NCBI GenBank assembly: GCA_009741485.1
Contig: CM019236.1
Span: forward strand, 59,262,373-59,326,372
Direction: 5' to 3'
Source of the DNA: Malurus cyaneus samueli
Lineage: Eukaryota > Chordata > Aves > Passeriformes > Maluridae
Length of the DNA stretch: 64,000 nucleotides
The position numbers and the translations under genes were made by a program. The notes beneath the pieces were generated by a model. It was given only the letters and a program-made list of their open reading frames with translations, ran no database searches and was not told the origin of the DNA. Numbering within the stretch: the stretch's first letter is position 1; every line of letters begins with the position of its first letter. This document shows, piece after piece, positions 48,077 through 62,094 of the stretch.

Positions 48077-49778
48077 GTAGGTTGCCATCAAAATGCTTCT
48101 CCTGGATCTGCTTTCATGTGCAAATGTCAGGGTACTTGTGCCTAATACATGCAAGGGCACAGCATGGGGAAAGGCAAAGGACTTTGAAGGAAAGAAGAAA
48201 ACTTCTTTTGCCTAAAATTAAAACCGTATATGACCTGTTGGTCAGTCTTTCCTGTAGTATCAGCTATGTTCATTTTCAACTGAAATACATCATCTTCTGT
48301 GTCCTTTAAAACTGCTCTGAGGTAGTGATGTCATTAGAAGTAAATTGACTGAGAAATGGTACTTTGCACAGCAGTGCCAACTCATCAAATCTGAGTTGCA
48401 AAGAAAGTTTAGAGCAAAACCTTTGACTTTGTTTCCTTCTTCAATTCTTTCATTGCTTTCTTTCGCTTGGTTTCTTAATGTAAGTTTGATTATTTTAGTT
48501 GAGAGTGGCAGGGAAAAGAAAATTGACACCTATGGTTCTTTTGCTACTTATGTCTGGTCTCAGAGAACTTCAATACTGTAATGAAGGGGACACCAATGCA
48601 GCTGCAGGGACACAAGGGAACTTGGTCAAAAAAGTTTTATGTTTAAACATATGTATGTGTTCATTTAAATGTTGTATTTCCTGTAGGGAAGACAACTGTG
48701 AACAGTTTAGCTTTTATTTCTGCACCAGAAAGACTCAGCCATCTCCTTATTGAAATGTCAAGTTCTGAATCTGGGGATAAATGTGTGGAATAATTTGCCA
48801 AGAGCGTAGATCTTGCCTACTAACATTATTGTTCCACTGTTATTATTATAGCAGTAATATGAGAAGATACCCTAGAGGATCCAGATGAATTTCATTTTAC
48901 CAACACATTGTTCCATATTTGAAATAAGCACCAATCTATAGTGGAAACAGTATTTCATTTTGTGAGGTAGACTTTTTCTGATAACAATGCAGAAAAAGTT
49001 TGGTATATTAGTTTGAGAAACAGTAGAAGTCATATTGGACACAAATCAAATTATTATTTTTACAATATAACCTTGTCATTTTTTCAAATGTTTCTCTTCA
49101 TGAAATTGTCCATGAAGAGTTTAATAGATCTAAATAGATCTAAGTATTTCTATATATTTGAATATTTTATCTGTCTCTGACTACGAAAGCTTTTTTATTT
49201 CTACTCAAATAGAAGTTCTTTTTAAAACTTGCGTGAAAATATACTGGCAAGAAATACAAAACATTAAGGGTTAACTTCTAATTTTCATTCTTTAAAATAT
49301 GATATAGACTGAAAGACTGGAAATACATGTCGGAATTACCACCTTCCCTGTTGGGCTGTTTCCAGACCAAAAATTACTTCAAGATGAATCTGTTCCCTTG
49401 CTTTTTAACAAACCATGTCTTTTCATATTCAGATAAAAGTACTTTTTCTACATTTGCTTACATTGTCATAAGCCATTTCATTCTAAAAGATGAGGCAAAT
49501 GGAAGAAGAAAAGATTAATTTTCTTTGACAAAAGTCCCAAAAATGGGATCATTGTTCAAGGTTGCGATTACATACTCAGCCAAACATAGATTTCCCTAAG
49601 GAGTCACAATAATTGTGCAATAGTAATAGACAGACAAAAATGCCTATTATGTTGTGTGCAGGTCATTACTCTCCTTTTTCAGAAATATTGAACTGAACAA
49701 AAACAGTATAACATCTAGGATAACATCTGTGGTGTAAATTAAAGTAATATTGTCTATTGGTTTATAACAATTTAAGGG

Positions 49779-50570
49779 GCGGACACTCCAAAATGAGTTA
49801 CCTCCCCTTTTAGTTTTAACCACTCCCTAATCACCAGTGAGGAAAGATGAATGCTAGAAGATATATGTGAAAAAATAAGAGTTTACTGAAAGTGAAACAG
49901 AAACAGGCAAGAAATGCAATGACAATCACTAGTTATGTTGAATTTCATTTATTCCTCATGGATTCCCGAAACAAAGAAAAACAAAAACAGCAAAGAAGCT
50001 GTCCCCCACATGTTGACCATGTGGTGAGGCAAAGCAAAAGTTGTGGACAAGCCTTCCTCCCGAGATGGCACCCTCTGCAGATGGCCTGGGCTGGGGAGAG
50101 AGAACACAGAGAAAAAAACAACACAACAACTGAACCTCAGCAACTGAAAATCTTCCTCTTCCCCTGAAAAGCAATGGGGAACAAGGACAAAACAGAAAGA
50201 AAACCTAGAGTTCCTGGAGGCTGGAGCTGGGTCAGCAACTGGAACTCTTAGAGGGACATTGCCTTCTCCTCAGCAAAAACAGCAGGCAGTGGGCTTTTAC
50301 AGCTTGGACTCCATGTCCTCCTGCTTTGACCAGGTGCAGCTGACAGGCTGGGGTGAGTGTATGGAGCAGGGACTATTCTGTTTTCCCTGGCTTGGTGCTG
50401 TGGCTGCTGTCTGCCTTGTGTTACCTCAGCTCTCCCAGCAAGAACAAAAGAGAAAGAGAAAGCACTTCCTGAATCCCCCAACCCTGAAAGGACTAGGACA
50501 CCCTGACCTCCCTGTTCCTTTCCCGGCCATGAAGTCTCAAAGAGACAGTAATAACTTAGGGTACAAATAG
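49779..50570. mobile_element. Possible ERV LTR-like block
   Basis: A block of about 0.8 kb differs in composition from its AT-rich surroundings. It starts near 'ggcggacactccaaaatgag' and has 'aataagagtttactgaaagt', which is laid out like the 'aataacagtttttactaat' part of the inner LTR at 22.9 kb. It then becomes G/C-rich up to about 50540. No clear TG...CA ends, target duplication or coding sequence were found. It could instead be another repeat or a unique GC-rich island. Confidence 0.4.
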
Positions 50571-53058
50571 ATGAGGAAAGCAACGTTTTGGGTCATCCAA
50601 GATACATCAGTGCAGGAACATTTGGCAAAACTTTCTGATACACAAACAAAAGTTTGAAGAGCAGTATTCTTTATTGGGCGTGTACACACACAATTGTGTG
50701 TTAGAATTTTACAATGGAAGAGCAAAGGGAAATGCCAAGAATTTTTAACAACATCTGAAAAGGAAATTATGTCTGGCTGGTTTAATTAGAAAATCAAAGG
50801 TGGTGCTGAATAATAACTTCGATCAGAGCATAGTCAAATTGAATTATTACTTTAACTTTATTATAGTCATTATGTAAAAATGAAATGGATGCGAGGGCCA
50901 TCTATTGCTGAGTTCCCTGAGACTGGGTTCTAGAAAAACAAGTGCCTCCTTTATCTTAGGCACTTATTATTCTAATTAACAGCTTATGCTCTATGTTTCA
51001 CAAATACTATTATTTTTAAATCTGCCTAATATGATTACACCGTCTAAATCCTGCAGAAAATAACTAAGAGGACTTCATAGTTTTTCTGTAGAATTACACA
51101 GAGATGAGACTTTGCTTTGAATTGAAATATAAAAATCTATTTAAAGAAAGGCTACTGAGGAATAAATGAGTTCAGAAATGACAGTCAAACCTGTAAGCTA
51201 AATACGCTTTAAAAATTCTGCCCAGGATCAAGGTAAAGGAAGAGGAAACCAATTTTTAACTTGTCATAAGTACTATGATTTTATGTCATCCTTAAGGCTA
51301 TTTGGTTCAATTTTATTAAATTTACATGCATGAGTTCAAAGAGAAGCCTTGGATACTTTACTATCAAACAGTTTCTGTGCAAATATAGAACTCCCTTTGT
51401 ACCATACTTCCAGTTGCGAAGATCCTTTATTTGAAAATAGTATAGCTGTAAGTGTGGAAAGTTCTAAACATCTGTGGTTTAAAGTCTACTGCATTAGAAC
51501 TTGTAGACCTGATAGTATCAAGACATTGTAATCATGCAGAATTTGCCTGGAAAAAAATAATTTTTCTGATATATCTAAAAGTAAGATATTGAAAGAAAGA
51601 TTCGGTATGTAATGTCACATTTCATCCTGTGCTCAAGGGCAAGAAAGCCTTAGCATTGCATTAACATGACTGTGGCCAAAACATGTTATAAGACTGTGCT
51701 GAGTCTGGGACAAAATGGAGAATCCAAATGTCTTCCTTGATTCATAAATATAAAATCTAAGTACATTAGTAAGATGCCTGTCTGTGTCTCACAGTCATCA
51801 ATAGACCCAACACTATAAACACTTGAGGGCATTGAGCTTGCTGATTCATGGCTCTTCCATGCAGCATTCAGGTTAATTCATTTGTGTTCATACAAATAAG
51901 CCTGTTATTCTGGGATCAGTGTCAACATCATTGGGAGAGGAAAGCATTTCAGATATTTAGAATTGTTCTCTCGCTGCTGTTTGTCAATGACTTAATAGTC
52001 AAATTTCTAGGTATGTAATCATTGTGGATGTTTTACGTAGAAAGATTACAAAGAGCTGGTTATCTCACGCTCCAGATGTCTCCCCAACTGCATGCTTTAT
52101 TTTGTTTCTGTAGTACACATATGGAATACATATAAATCAGCCAGTGGTCAGGTCATCCTCAATATGACCTAGGAGGGTGGAGAGGAAGGGAAATCTACAT
52201 AAGAACTTCGGGCACAGGGCCTTCATCTCACTGCCGTGACACCATTTTGTTTAGCAAGCTGGACATAAACCAAAATACTTGATGGACATTAATGATCAGA
52301 TGCTGTGTGGCTGGACCTCTTGTGCAAACTCAGCTTAGTGCCTTGCCTCCCATCATCACTGCCCTTTGGCTGCAGAGTGTATGTTCAAAGTTCTTGCTGG
52401 GACCAGCCAATCTCTCTTACAATCACTAAGAAGCTTCCTACTCACCCAAGAGTGAGGGAGGAAAGTGAAAAAAGGAGAAACCAAGAGGAAGGATTTCACA
52501 TTTATTACTATCATCATTGTTACTATATGTTTCCACTCCAAAAATGGAAGAGATTGCTCATCATTTGCAAGTGTCTAGGCAAAGGTTTGCTCCCTGTGTT
52601 CTACCACAGATGTTTCTATGAAATTTATTTGTCCTGTCATCATGTCTCTGCATCATTCTGAGTAGGATGTGTTGCCTACACGAAGAGGAGTTATTCTCTT
52701 TTACTTTGCCAGAGAATTGCAGTGCAGAAATCCAAGAAGTTGCGGCAGGAAGACTTCTAGTCAAATGTGTCAAAATGGCTGATATTTAATACATTTAAAA
52801 TGATACACAGAGAATTTTAAACTATTTTTTAAACTCTGTGTTGTGGTTTTTCAACTTCTACAGCTGTTATTGAATCTAAGTAATACATGCCCGTGTTTAT
52901 GCATGTCTGTGATCATATATGGATATGTTTTGCATGCACAAGACCCCTGCACTTTCCAAGTAGTTTACGAAAGATAAGTTTGAAGATCAACCAGGGGAAT
53001 TGTGCTGTGCTGGTATCACTCAGAAGACATGACTTCCAGTTGCTGATACAATCTATGT

Positions 53059-53102
53059 TAATATAATATATATAAATATATATATATATATATAATATAT
53101 AA
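53059..53102. repeat. TA-rich microsatellite
   Basis: An alternating TA stretch with an uninterrupted core of about 9 TA units, within longer ATATAA-type sequence. Confidence 0.9.
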
Positions 53103-53220
53103 TGTCAGATATTTATCTGTATATTTGGCATATATACTATGTATCCTGCACCTAGATATCAAGTCTGAACATGTGTTACTATATAAATACAAATATATAT
53201 ATGTACAAGACAGACAGAGA

Positions 53221-53270
53221 CACACACACACACACGCACACACACGCACACACACACACACACACACACG
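53221..53270. repeat. (CA)n microsatellite
   Basis: About 25 CA units with three CG-containing interruptions, preceded by GACAGACAGAGA. It is a compound microsatellite with the TA repeat 120 bp upstream. It produces a spurious Val/Cys-repeat ORF on the minus strand. Confidence 0.95.
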
Positions 53271-54181
53271 CTTCCACAACTGAGTCAAACTTGGATTTGC
53301 CCTGTGCTAGTGATGAATACTGAGTACTTAACAGAACTTTAAAAACTCCTCTGATATTTTAGCATGTTTGTTCCTACTGATGCAAGACATAGCACTGTTG
53401 GCTTGATCTTCATGGTTCTAGCATCTTTCATCTAGACCTGTCTTTTGTCATAAGCCCAATCAGCAAAAGTTCATCCAGTTACTGCTTCATGAATATCCCT
53501 GTTTTCCTGATCCATTTTTGCAAATCTATTGTTTTCTGGTTTCTGAACGTCTTTTAGGAAGAGCCAGTTTTAACTATAATCTCATGGTCATAACTGCAAG
53601 GAACTAGCAACTCTCACTATTGAACATAATGTAGCTTATTACTCACCTGAGTTTCTTTCCTCTGTAAAATGTCTCTTGCTGTATTTATGGTGCGTCTTAT
53701 GGTGTTAGAAAACTACTCATGTAAGTTATTACAGATTTTGACTAAGTGATCTCTCGGATAAATTGAACTGGAACATAGGACACAAGATGGGAAATGACAG
53801 CATAAGTCATCCAATAAAGCTTTCTACCACCACAAGTATTGTGTCCTGTAAATACATTGGGCATTTTATATTCTAGAACAAATCAGAATCTTTTCCCCTC
53901 TCATTCTGTTTGGAAAACATTTCATGTTTCAGTTTTCTGCCCATTTGTTCATAAGTTGTGTCTCATCTTAAATACCTTTCCTACTTCTGTTTTTGTTTCT
54001 GATATATTTTTAGAACTGAGTGTCCTTGCAGACTTCATTTAGGTGTGATAGACATGCCACACTCACTGGTGACTTAAAAACTAGGCTAATGTTCTCCTCA
54101 CTCATTAAGAGTAGTGCTTTTCCACATCTTCCAGCCTGAATTATTTTCTTGAATGCAGGTGATTGTAATTACTAGATTCAC

Positions 54182-54245
54182 CAAAATGCTATTTCTCTAG
54201 CATTTTGACCTAAAGCTAGTTATTAGGTTAAAATCACCTAATAAC
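54182..54245. repeat. Two adjacent perfect 10-bp stem-loops
   Basis: CAAAATGCTA (54182-54191) is followed after 6 bases by its exact reverse complement TAGCATTTTG (54198-54207). Eleven bases later GTTATTAGGT (54219-54228) is followed after 7 bases by its reverse complement ACCTAATAAC (54236-54245). Both have perfect 10-bp arms with loops of 6 and 7 bases. No function is known to me. Confidence 0.8.
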
Positions 54246-57200
54246 TTTGTTTCCTCAGCTCATCCCTAAAATACTCTACTTACAGCTTCCTTGACCTCTA
54301 TGATTGTCCAGCAGAGCCTGTATTATTTCCAGTACAATCAATTCCACTTCCACCCTGCTGTTTCAATAATGTTAATTTTCTTTTGTTTCATTACTGATTT
54401 CTTGTAGGGCTCATCACATCTTTGCAGAAGCCAGACAGACTGATTTAATATATTTCTCTATATAAAATAAATCAGCTGAGAAAAACTGAACAGGTGAATC
54501 TGAAATGCTGAAGTATATGTTGTATTTTAACCTTTTCTCTAGTAATGCAGGTGCCCCTTACTGTCCTTTAAAGTCTGTTCTAAAATCTTAACAGTGTTTT
54601 GTATTTTCAGTTTCCTTCTGTTAGTCAGAATTTCCAAATTCTGGTACTTAATTCTTCTGGTACTTTCTGAAACACTATCTGTTTTCTGGCATTATTATTT
54701 CAGGTGTGGATACCAGAACAGGGGATGCAAGTTTTAGTGTTTTCTATGCCCTGGTCACATTCATATAGACCTTGCTTACCAATCCAATGAGCAGAATATT
54801 TTTGGGCAGCTCATTTCCAGTTCGTTATCTTCCGTAACCCTAAACTCTCTAAGCCACCACTTTGCAACGGTTTGTCCACCTTCCTGTATTTCTTAACCAA
54901 TAAGCTTAATTTCTAAGTCTTACTACTTCGCATTTGTCTGATATGTGTATCTCAGATGCCTTAATGACTTTGCAGATGTGGTTTACACTTAATATGAAGC
55001 AGTTTTCTACAAACAGGGATTGCCCAGCAAAATTGAGATTAGGTGATAACCTTAACGTATCATTTAGCTAATAATAGCAATCCTTTGCTCGACTGTTTGC
55101 ACATAGCTAGCATTTTCACATGCAAACAAAGTGGAAATCTGGATATTGCCTTCCAGTAAAGGAAATAGTATTTAGGCTCAATGATACCTAGCTGAACGTC
55201 CACACTATGCACTTTATTTTGTTTGGGAAGGATATAAAAGAAGTGTGTGAACTGAATATATGTAGCTAACACCAAGATGAATACAACTCACAACTTCATG
55301 ACTGAAGTGCAAGTAATAAATTTATTTCATCATCTTACTGGCTGGAGGATTTACAGAGAAACAGAGGGAGATACATATATTGCTAAGCTCATTTTAGCAG
55401 CGTCTGAGCCCTGTGTTACATCAGGAGCAATCAAAGAGCCTGGAGCATGCACAGATCTTCACCAGGATGTGTTTTACAATCTCAGAACTTCTTATCTCCC
55501 TTCCCCTCTTACAAAGAGGCCCCCAGCCTACAGGAGGAATGCTTTTAAGTCTTTAACAGCATCTTGTTATCTGCTCTAAGAAAATTTCATTTCTTCTTCA
55601 GCAGTCAGTAAACAACCCAAAGCAAACACAAATATGTGAATTCTCTCATACTGAGTATTTTCTGACATCTCCCAGGTGCAAGGTTGGTCTCTGAGTGAAA
55701 ACAATTCTAAACCAACTTTGTTTTCTCTCTCCTCACCAGTCTTCCAATTTTCAACCCTTTCCTCCCCACACAAAGCTAACCTTTGCTCTCTGTGAAAAAT
55801 GAGCTTTTTTACAGATAGCCAGTGTATAGTAAAAAAAACACCAATGCAACAAAAGAAGTCACATATCAGAAATGTTCTTACATTGCATTCAGTGAACTAT
55901 AGAAATCCTAAAAGCTGGGAAAATTTGTCATGAGAGTTTCATACCCAAAATGTCCACTTTCCTTGCAATGTCACGAAGTGTACTGGAAACCAAAACTGTT
56001 TGGTTACCTCATCCCATCTCACACATACATGGAAACTCTTGAAACAAGCCAGAATAGCATTGCTGTTCTTGGACTTGCCAAAAGGCCTCTGGTTTTGAGT
56101 GCTCAGCCTGAAACAGGTGATATATTGACAATTAGAAAAAAAAAAAAAAAAACAAAAAAACCCACACCATTCTTTATGTGTAGAAGATCTTAATTTGAAA
56201 AAAGAGTACTGAAAAGCAGCTTTGGCAAATGAATCTCTTTTCATACACGGAAGTATATAGATTTCAGAGCATGCATTTTTGAAACTTGAATCTGTTTTCT
56301 TTGTGTGAGCACATCACATATCCACTTTACTCATGTATTTGAACAACGGTAGTATCTGTGTATTTCTTTTGTCACATAAGGAAAAATAGATTTCGGGAAT
56401 GGAGATCTCTGGAAGTTCAGTGTCAAAAGTTTTCTGTGCAGGGAATTTAACAGAAGTTAAGGTACAAAACTGTGAGGGCAATGACTTTTCACACAGCCTG
56501 TATGTTGTTTCTTAAATGAATGCCATGGGAGACAAGCTGCACAAAGCTATTACTTCAGTCCTTGGTCTGCAAAAGTAGAAGTGAAGCAGCCACATTTTCC
56601 TGCTTATCTACTGAAAAGAGCTAAATTTGCAGAAAGCTGGACGTTCTTTTTGCAAAACCCAGAGTTCAACAGATAACTCTAAACCTGAAGTTTTCCACAA
56701 GGAGGAGTAAGATGCAAGTAGTGAAACAACTGTGTGGATCTAGGGGTCACGAACTCCTTTCTAGATTGATTAATCAGATAGTAGTGTAAAGGCCTTGAAA
56801 AGTGCCAGAACCACCACATATAATGGATGTTTGTGAGTAACATTGATCCCATATCCAGTTCTCACATTGATGGCTTTCGTGTGCGCTGCCTGTTTATTTT
56901 GGGTTTGCATGCAGGACCATTTCACCTTTGATTAACTAAAGACTCTTTGTACAACAGGAATTTTGGCAAATCAAGCTCTTGTGTTACTACATTGTGTCTG
57001 CAATATGCAACTTGTTTTATCCTGGTAACAATAGTAATGATACTATAGAGAGAGAGCCTGAACCAGAACTGTGATTTATGCAGTCCTTGATCTGGCTCTG
57101 TTTTGTTTAGGTAAATGAGAAATTCGTTCCAGTATTCCACATGTTGATATTTCAGGTTTCAGTCAACAGTTCCTTTGGTTGCATTTCAGGCACTAATTAT

Positions 57201-59887
57201 AGCTCTGTTGGGAAAATCTTGGAATTGTTTAAACTATTTTTCTTGTGAAAAGTAAAAAAATACACCACTTGAAGCCTACATACTGAATTGTTCCACTGAT
57301 ATATCTCAATAATTATTGTATTAATACATAGATGCTTGTGGTTATTCAATGTGGGGGGGTTTATATGTACGTTAGAATATTTTATCCCTTCAGTATTCCA
57401 AAGGTATCATAGCATAAGAGATAACAAAAGAATTTTTTTTTCCTTTTTTTAGAAAAGCATGGTTAGTTATTTTGGTTTTTGTTTTCCTAATTAACGAGGT
57501 AGCTCAGAAGTAGCAGTAACCTTTCTTAGTAACCATTTACCTTTTCAACAGAATAAAGTAAACATTGCTTTTTGTAAGCAGTGATATATTTTTGCATTGT
57601 ATATAATGTGTGTATGTATATTGCTGTGTTCCAGCAACAGGAAATATTTTCTTTACTTCCTAGTTTTCCTGAGAGTAAAAACATGACTGCTGGTATAAAA
57701 ACACAGATGTCTGTTTTTGTCCCTTCCCTCAAACATGCATCTTTATTTATGCACACCTGTTTGGCACGTTACTCATTTTCCATACATAAAATAGATGTGC
57801 ATTTCTAATAAATTGATGCACAACATGAATTTTTCTGAGAGCGTGGATACCTCAACAGAATTAATGGCCTGAGAAATTTCTCCTTTTGTTCATGATTTTT
57901 TCCTTTTGATATCTAAGAAGACTGTTTTAAAAAAAAATTCTGTTTGGCTGTCTTCTGGTAGCATTACAGAATTGCTGACTTGGGCTCTCAGGTGGCCATT
58001 ATCTGGTTTTGGAGAGATGCCTTCTTTCAAATTCATTGCTCTGCAGTCTAAGAATGTTGTGCCAGTTTATTTTTCATTCCCAGATTAAAGGTTAAATAGA
58101 CCAGTAGAAATTCAGCAGGAGCTAGGAGCTGCTGCTGGTCAAAAGCAAAATTCTGATGGTGAACAGCTTGGCAGTGCTGTGTCTCTGCACAGGGGAGCAG
58201 CATCCTGATACCAGGGAGTGTGGAAATCAGCAGAAACTGGAAGAAAGGAGGTGCTTCCTCTCACAGATGCATTTCTCAGGATTCTGTGATCCTTGGTGCC
58301 TGGCCCTACAGTGATTGTACTGTGCTGCACCTAAAAACCATGGCTGCATAGTCGGTTTTTTAGGTCTTAGAATACTGGCCTCTGTTCTGCACATTCACTT
58401 ACGAACATTTCCTCTTTGGGAATTAGTTTTTAAGGAAGAGGTCATACCATGGGATACTTTTTCCAGCTTCCACTTCAGGATCGATTTCACTTTCTGGCAG
58501 TAGTTTTTGTTCTTGGAAACATTAAGTAATTTTAGAACACTGTTCTGGAGAACAGAGGAAATTAAATGTTTAGGCTTTAGCTGTGGATAGAGTCTCTCTC
58601 CTCTCTTCATTTTATATTTTCATGGTTTGTTTTCTGCTCCTTGGTGTGCATTTTCTAGCATATTGGTGCCAAATTACCTCTCCCTGACTGCCATCCCTTT
58701 AACTTATAGTTACTCCAGGTGAACGGTCTGTCCTCTGCCTTTCCTTCTCCTTCACATTTTCTTCCTTGTTCCTTTGTAAATTTGATCACTTCTATCAAAA
58801 CAGTAACTCGGTCTGTAGGTAGGCAGGGTTATTGGGGCACTTGATTCCTGGGCAGGAAATAATCAGGATTCACAGGCTGGAAGGCAACTTGACTTCTTGT
58901 GAAGAAGTGAATGAAAGTAGAGTCTAACCTTTATAGAACAGTGTGATTAAAATTTACTCTACTGGCTCATACTACATCTTGTAGGTGGAAACTTCTAATC
59001 AGACGAAAGATTGCTGTAAACAGCATAGAAGTGTGTTGGACTGCTAGTTATCTTTAGATGAGTGTAGGAAGGCCTCCACCTTACGTCCCTGCCAGTACTG
59101 CTAAGGCATTCACTCATCAAGATGTGGTTTATATGTGCATACACAAACACATACACTTGGAGCAGGAGATGTTTCTTTAATAGTATTAGGAAATCCTGCA
59201 GATGTCATGAGCATGTTCATACTGGCTCTGATTCTTGGCAGGCTTAACCTGTCCATGCTGGTAAACCGGGGAGAAGAAAGCACCAGTGCAAAATTATGGA
59301 CACTGTGCAGAGTTTATAAGAGGCAATCCCTAGCTATGATTGCACATGGAAAAGGGAGAGGGAATGAAATTTTAAAATAATGGGACAAGCACTGAGTGTA
59401 CTTTGCTGCACATCCATTCAACTGGTCTATGCCTCTTCTATAGTTACTAACTCTTAGTTTTGCTCAAATTCTATCCGTATGGTTTGTAAATGCACCTTTG
59501 CATTTACAGATGACAGACAGCTTTTTAACATCTCAAGGCTTTGCTTTTCTTCTTGAAACCCTTGGGCACCTGGCAGACAACAGATGATAGATTTAGATAA
59601 ACAGTAAAAGCTGCATAGTGTCTTGCCTTAGTGTTTATCTTAACTTTGTAACAGTCCATCTGTTATTTAACTGTCTTTGTTTAAAGGAGACCAGTTGGAA
59701 ATGGTCTGTTCACATACAGTAGGACAGTTGATGCTCTTGCTCTGTTTATTTGTTGGATATAGTTTGTATTTCCTAATTGGTCTACGGAATTAAAGAAGAG
59801 TGTTTGGAAACTGTATGGTAAACTAGAATTTATTTACTTGATGAATTCTTTTGGTCAAGTACATAGACTCATAGGATTATGTCAAGT

Positions 59888-60015
59888 TCATAGAATCATC
59901 AAGGTTGGAAGGGGGCATAAAGATGATGCAGTCCAACTGTCCATTTGCCAATACCACTCTAACCCCTAAAGCATATATATCACGCAGAGCCAGATCCGGA
60001 CACCTGAACACAAGT
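59888..60015 (-). mobile_element. CR1 LINE, 3' terminal remnant, antisense
   Basis: The sequence 'catagaatcatcaaggttgg' followed by 'gatgatgcagtccaactgt' is the reverse complement of a CR1 3' end. Recognisable similarity fades near 60015. It is a short, old copy. Confidence 0.8.
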
Positions 60016-61682
60016 TTTCAAATTTGTCTGGAGGGCTGCTTTTAAAATTATTTTAAAGTCTGCCGTCTGCTTTGTCAAATAGCTTCTAGGAGCAAGATCT
60101 CTGGCATATTATCTGGTCTGAACGTAATGCTGTTGTTTTCTGTGAATTGCTGAACTCTTATATGTGCAGTATTGCAATGCATTAGAGGAATGGGAATTCT
60201 TACTTTGGATATAGTAGCAAATACTCTTTTCCATTGCTCTATGCACCTGGTGCTCATTTTTTATTGCAAGAGACATTGGTCCTTTACATATTTGCACGAG
60301 ACATTTCTTTTAAAGACATATTTGCCATAATTGGTTTACCAAAAAAGCCTGCAAATACTGGCACAAATGGTTATTATTTTTAAAGCCCTGCCATTTCTAT
60401 TAAAATCTAAATTGATGTTTATAATTTTTCAATTATAATTGCAGAATTTCTAACATCCATTGGCATGTTTTCATTGTTTTGTGGCAAAAATGAATTAAAA
60501 TACCTGTTTCTGCAACTTGTTCATTATTAGCACAGCAGCATAAGTATACAGCTAAAGAAATAGAGGCACATTCTCTGCGCAGACAAGCTAATAATACAGT
60601 CATACCTGGCGGTGAAAAGAGTTTCATAATGTGTGACAGATCATGTTCTAGTGCTGTTTGCATAGAGAACCATTGGATGGTGACAGCAGAAAAATGACAG
60701 TGTTATTAGTAGGACATTTTTATATATGCATCTTCTTGAGAAGTTTCTTTACAAAACTTTTTTACGTTGAATCTGTGGTTTGATTACCATGATTTCTCAT
60801 TTCATCTCTCTTGGTTGTATTGGTTGTTATTCCAAATTTCATGTGGGGTATGAGTTTGGCCATAGTACTGCTTTCAAGATATGCATGTGAAGAAAGAAGA
60901 AGTAAAATGTGTAAAATTCTACAAATAGCTGAAACCTGTGAAAATTTATTAAAGAAAAGTTCTGATGGAATATTTTAACATGTTCTGGAGGTAGAAGTGT
61001 GACTGTATGGTATTCTTTTTTCTGCATATTCTACTTGCCTATATATATATATTAACTTTGTTGGTTGAAGAATATGTAGGAGAGAGGTGTTTTTTAATGG
61101 CAGCGTGGGATCAGACAGGAATCTCTACATGCCTTTGAAACAGATGTCAGAACTGGTGGTCAAGCCAAGAATTACCATTAACACAAAGGAGACAGAAGAT
61201 GAAAGCAGATAGTACTTACTGGTTGGAAGCATGATCTAATTTCAAGAGATGATGGCATGGAACCAAAACAAAACAAAAAAAAAACAGTCCGGAACACATA
61301 AAAAAGTAATAAACCAGCATGTTTTTGTATTTTTGTCCCTCCTATTCCCCATAAGTATAGAGAGGGGTGTAATTTCTGTCTCCCTGACCCTCTGGTATAA
61401 TAATAGGTGAATATGCATGAAATATTTTTTCCATTTACCCTTCCTACAGTCTGTCTCATCAGGTGTTTTCAGAATGGAGGTGTAATTAGTAAAGGTAGGC
61501 AAAAGGAAGGTTTCCTCTTTGTAGAATGAAAGAGAAGTCACATCCCTCTGGCTTTTGGAGCTCAGAATTGGACCCTGCTAGCTGGAAAAGGGCCAGAACA
61601 GGAACTCCAAATGGAAAAGGGCTTTTGATTTGGTGAGAATTCATAATGTGAACAAGAGAGGTAACACTTCAAAAAGATTATT

Positions 61683-61780
61683 AAAAAAAGAAAACCAAAC
61701 AAAAACAAAAAAAACCCCACCAAACAACCAAAACAAACAACCCAAACAATAACCATTAAAAAAAACCCACAACACAAAAA
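61683..61780 (+). repeat. A/C-rich low-complexity tract
   Basis: About 100 bases made almost only of A and C (CAAA, AACC and ACAAAC units). The minus strand is a T/G-rich tract coding for spurious Phe/Leu/Val ORFs. It may descend from a poly(A) tail, but no adjoining retroposon was recognised. Confidence 0.8.
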
Positions 61781-62094
61781 ATGTTGCTATTTTGCATCTT
61801 CTTGTTGGTGGACTAGGTAAGATCAACTAAAGAAAGTGAAAAAATTGTAATTTTTCCTGATTTCACATTTTTACTGAACCTGTCTGGAGAATGTGGATTT
61901 CATAGTACAATAAAATTGGCACCTTAGGATTTTTCTCTCTGCTTGAAATGTTTTTAAAGGAATATTTGCATTTTAGAGAAACAATTTTATGTAAACAATA
62001 GTCAGGAGAATCTGCTATTTATCTTGTTTTGCTGAAAAGTCTCTCCAGACAGTATACTTTTATTAAACTCAGAACCTATCTCCGTGATACTTGA

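Noticed and set aside
53058..53288. Val/Cys-repeat ORF on the minus strand
   Set aside because: It is the translated complement of the CA microsatellite.
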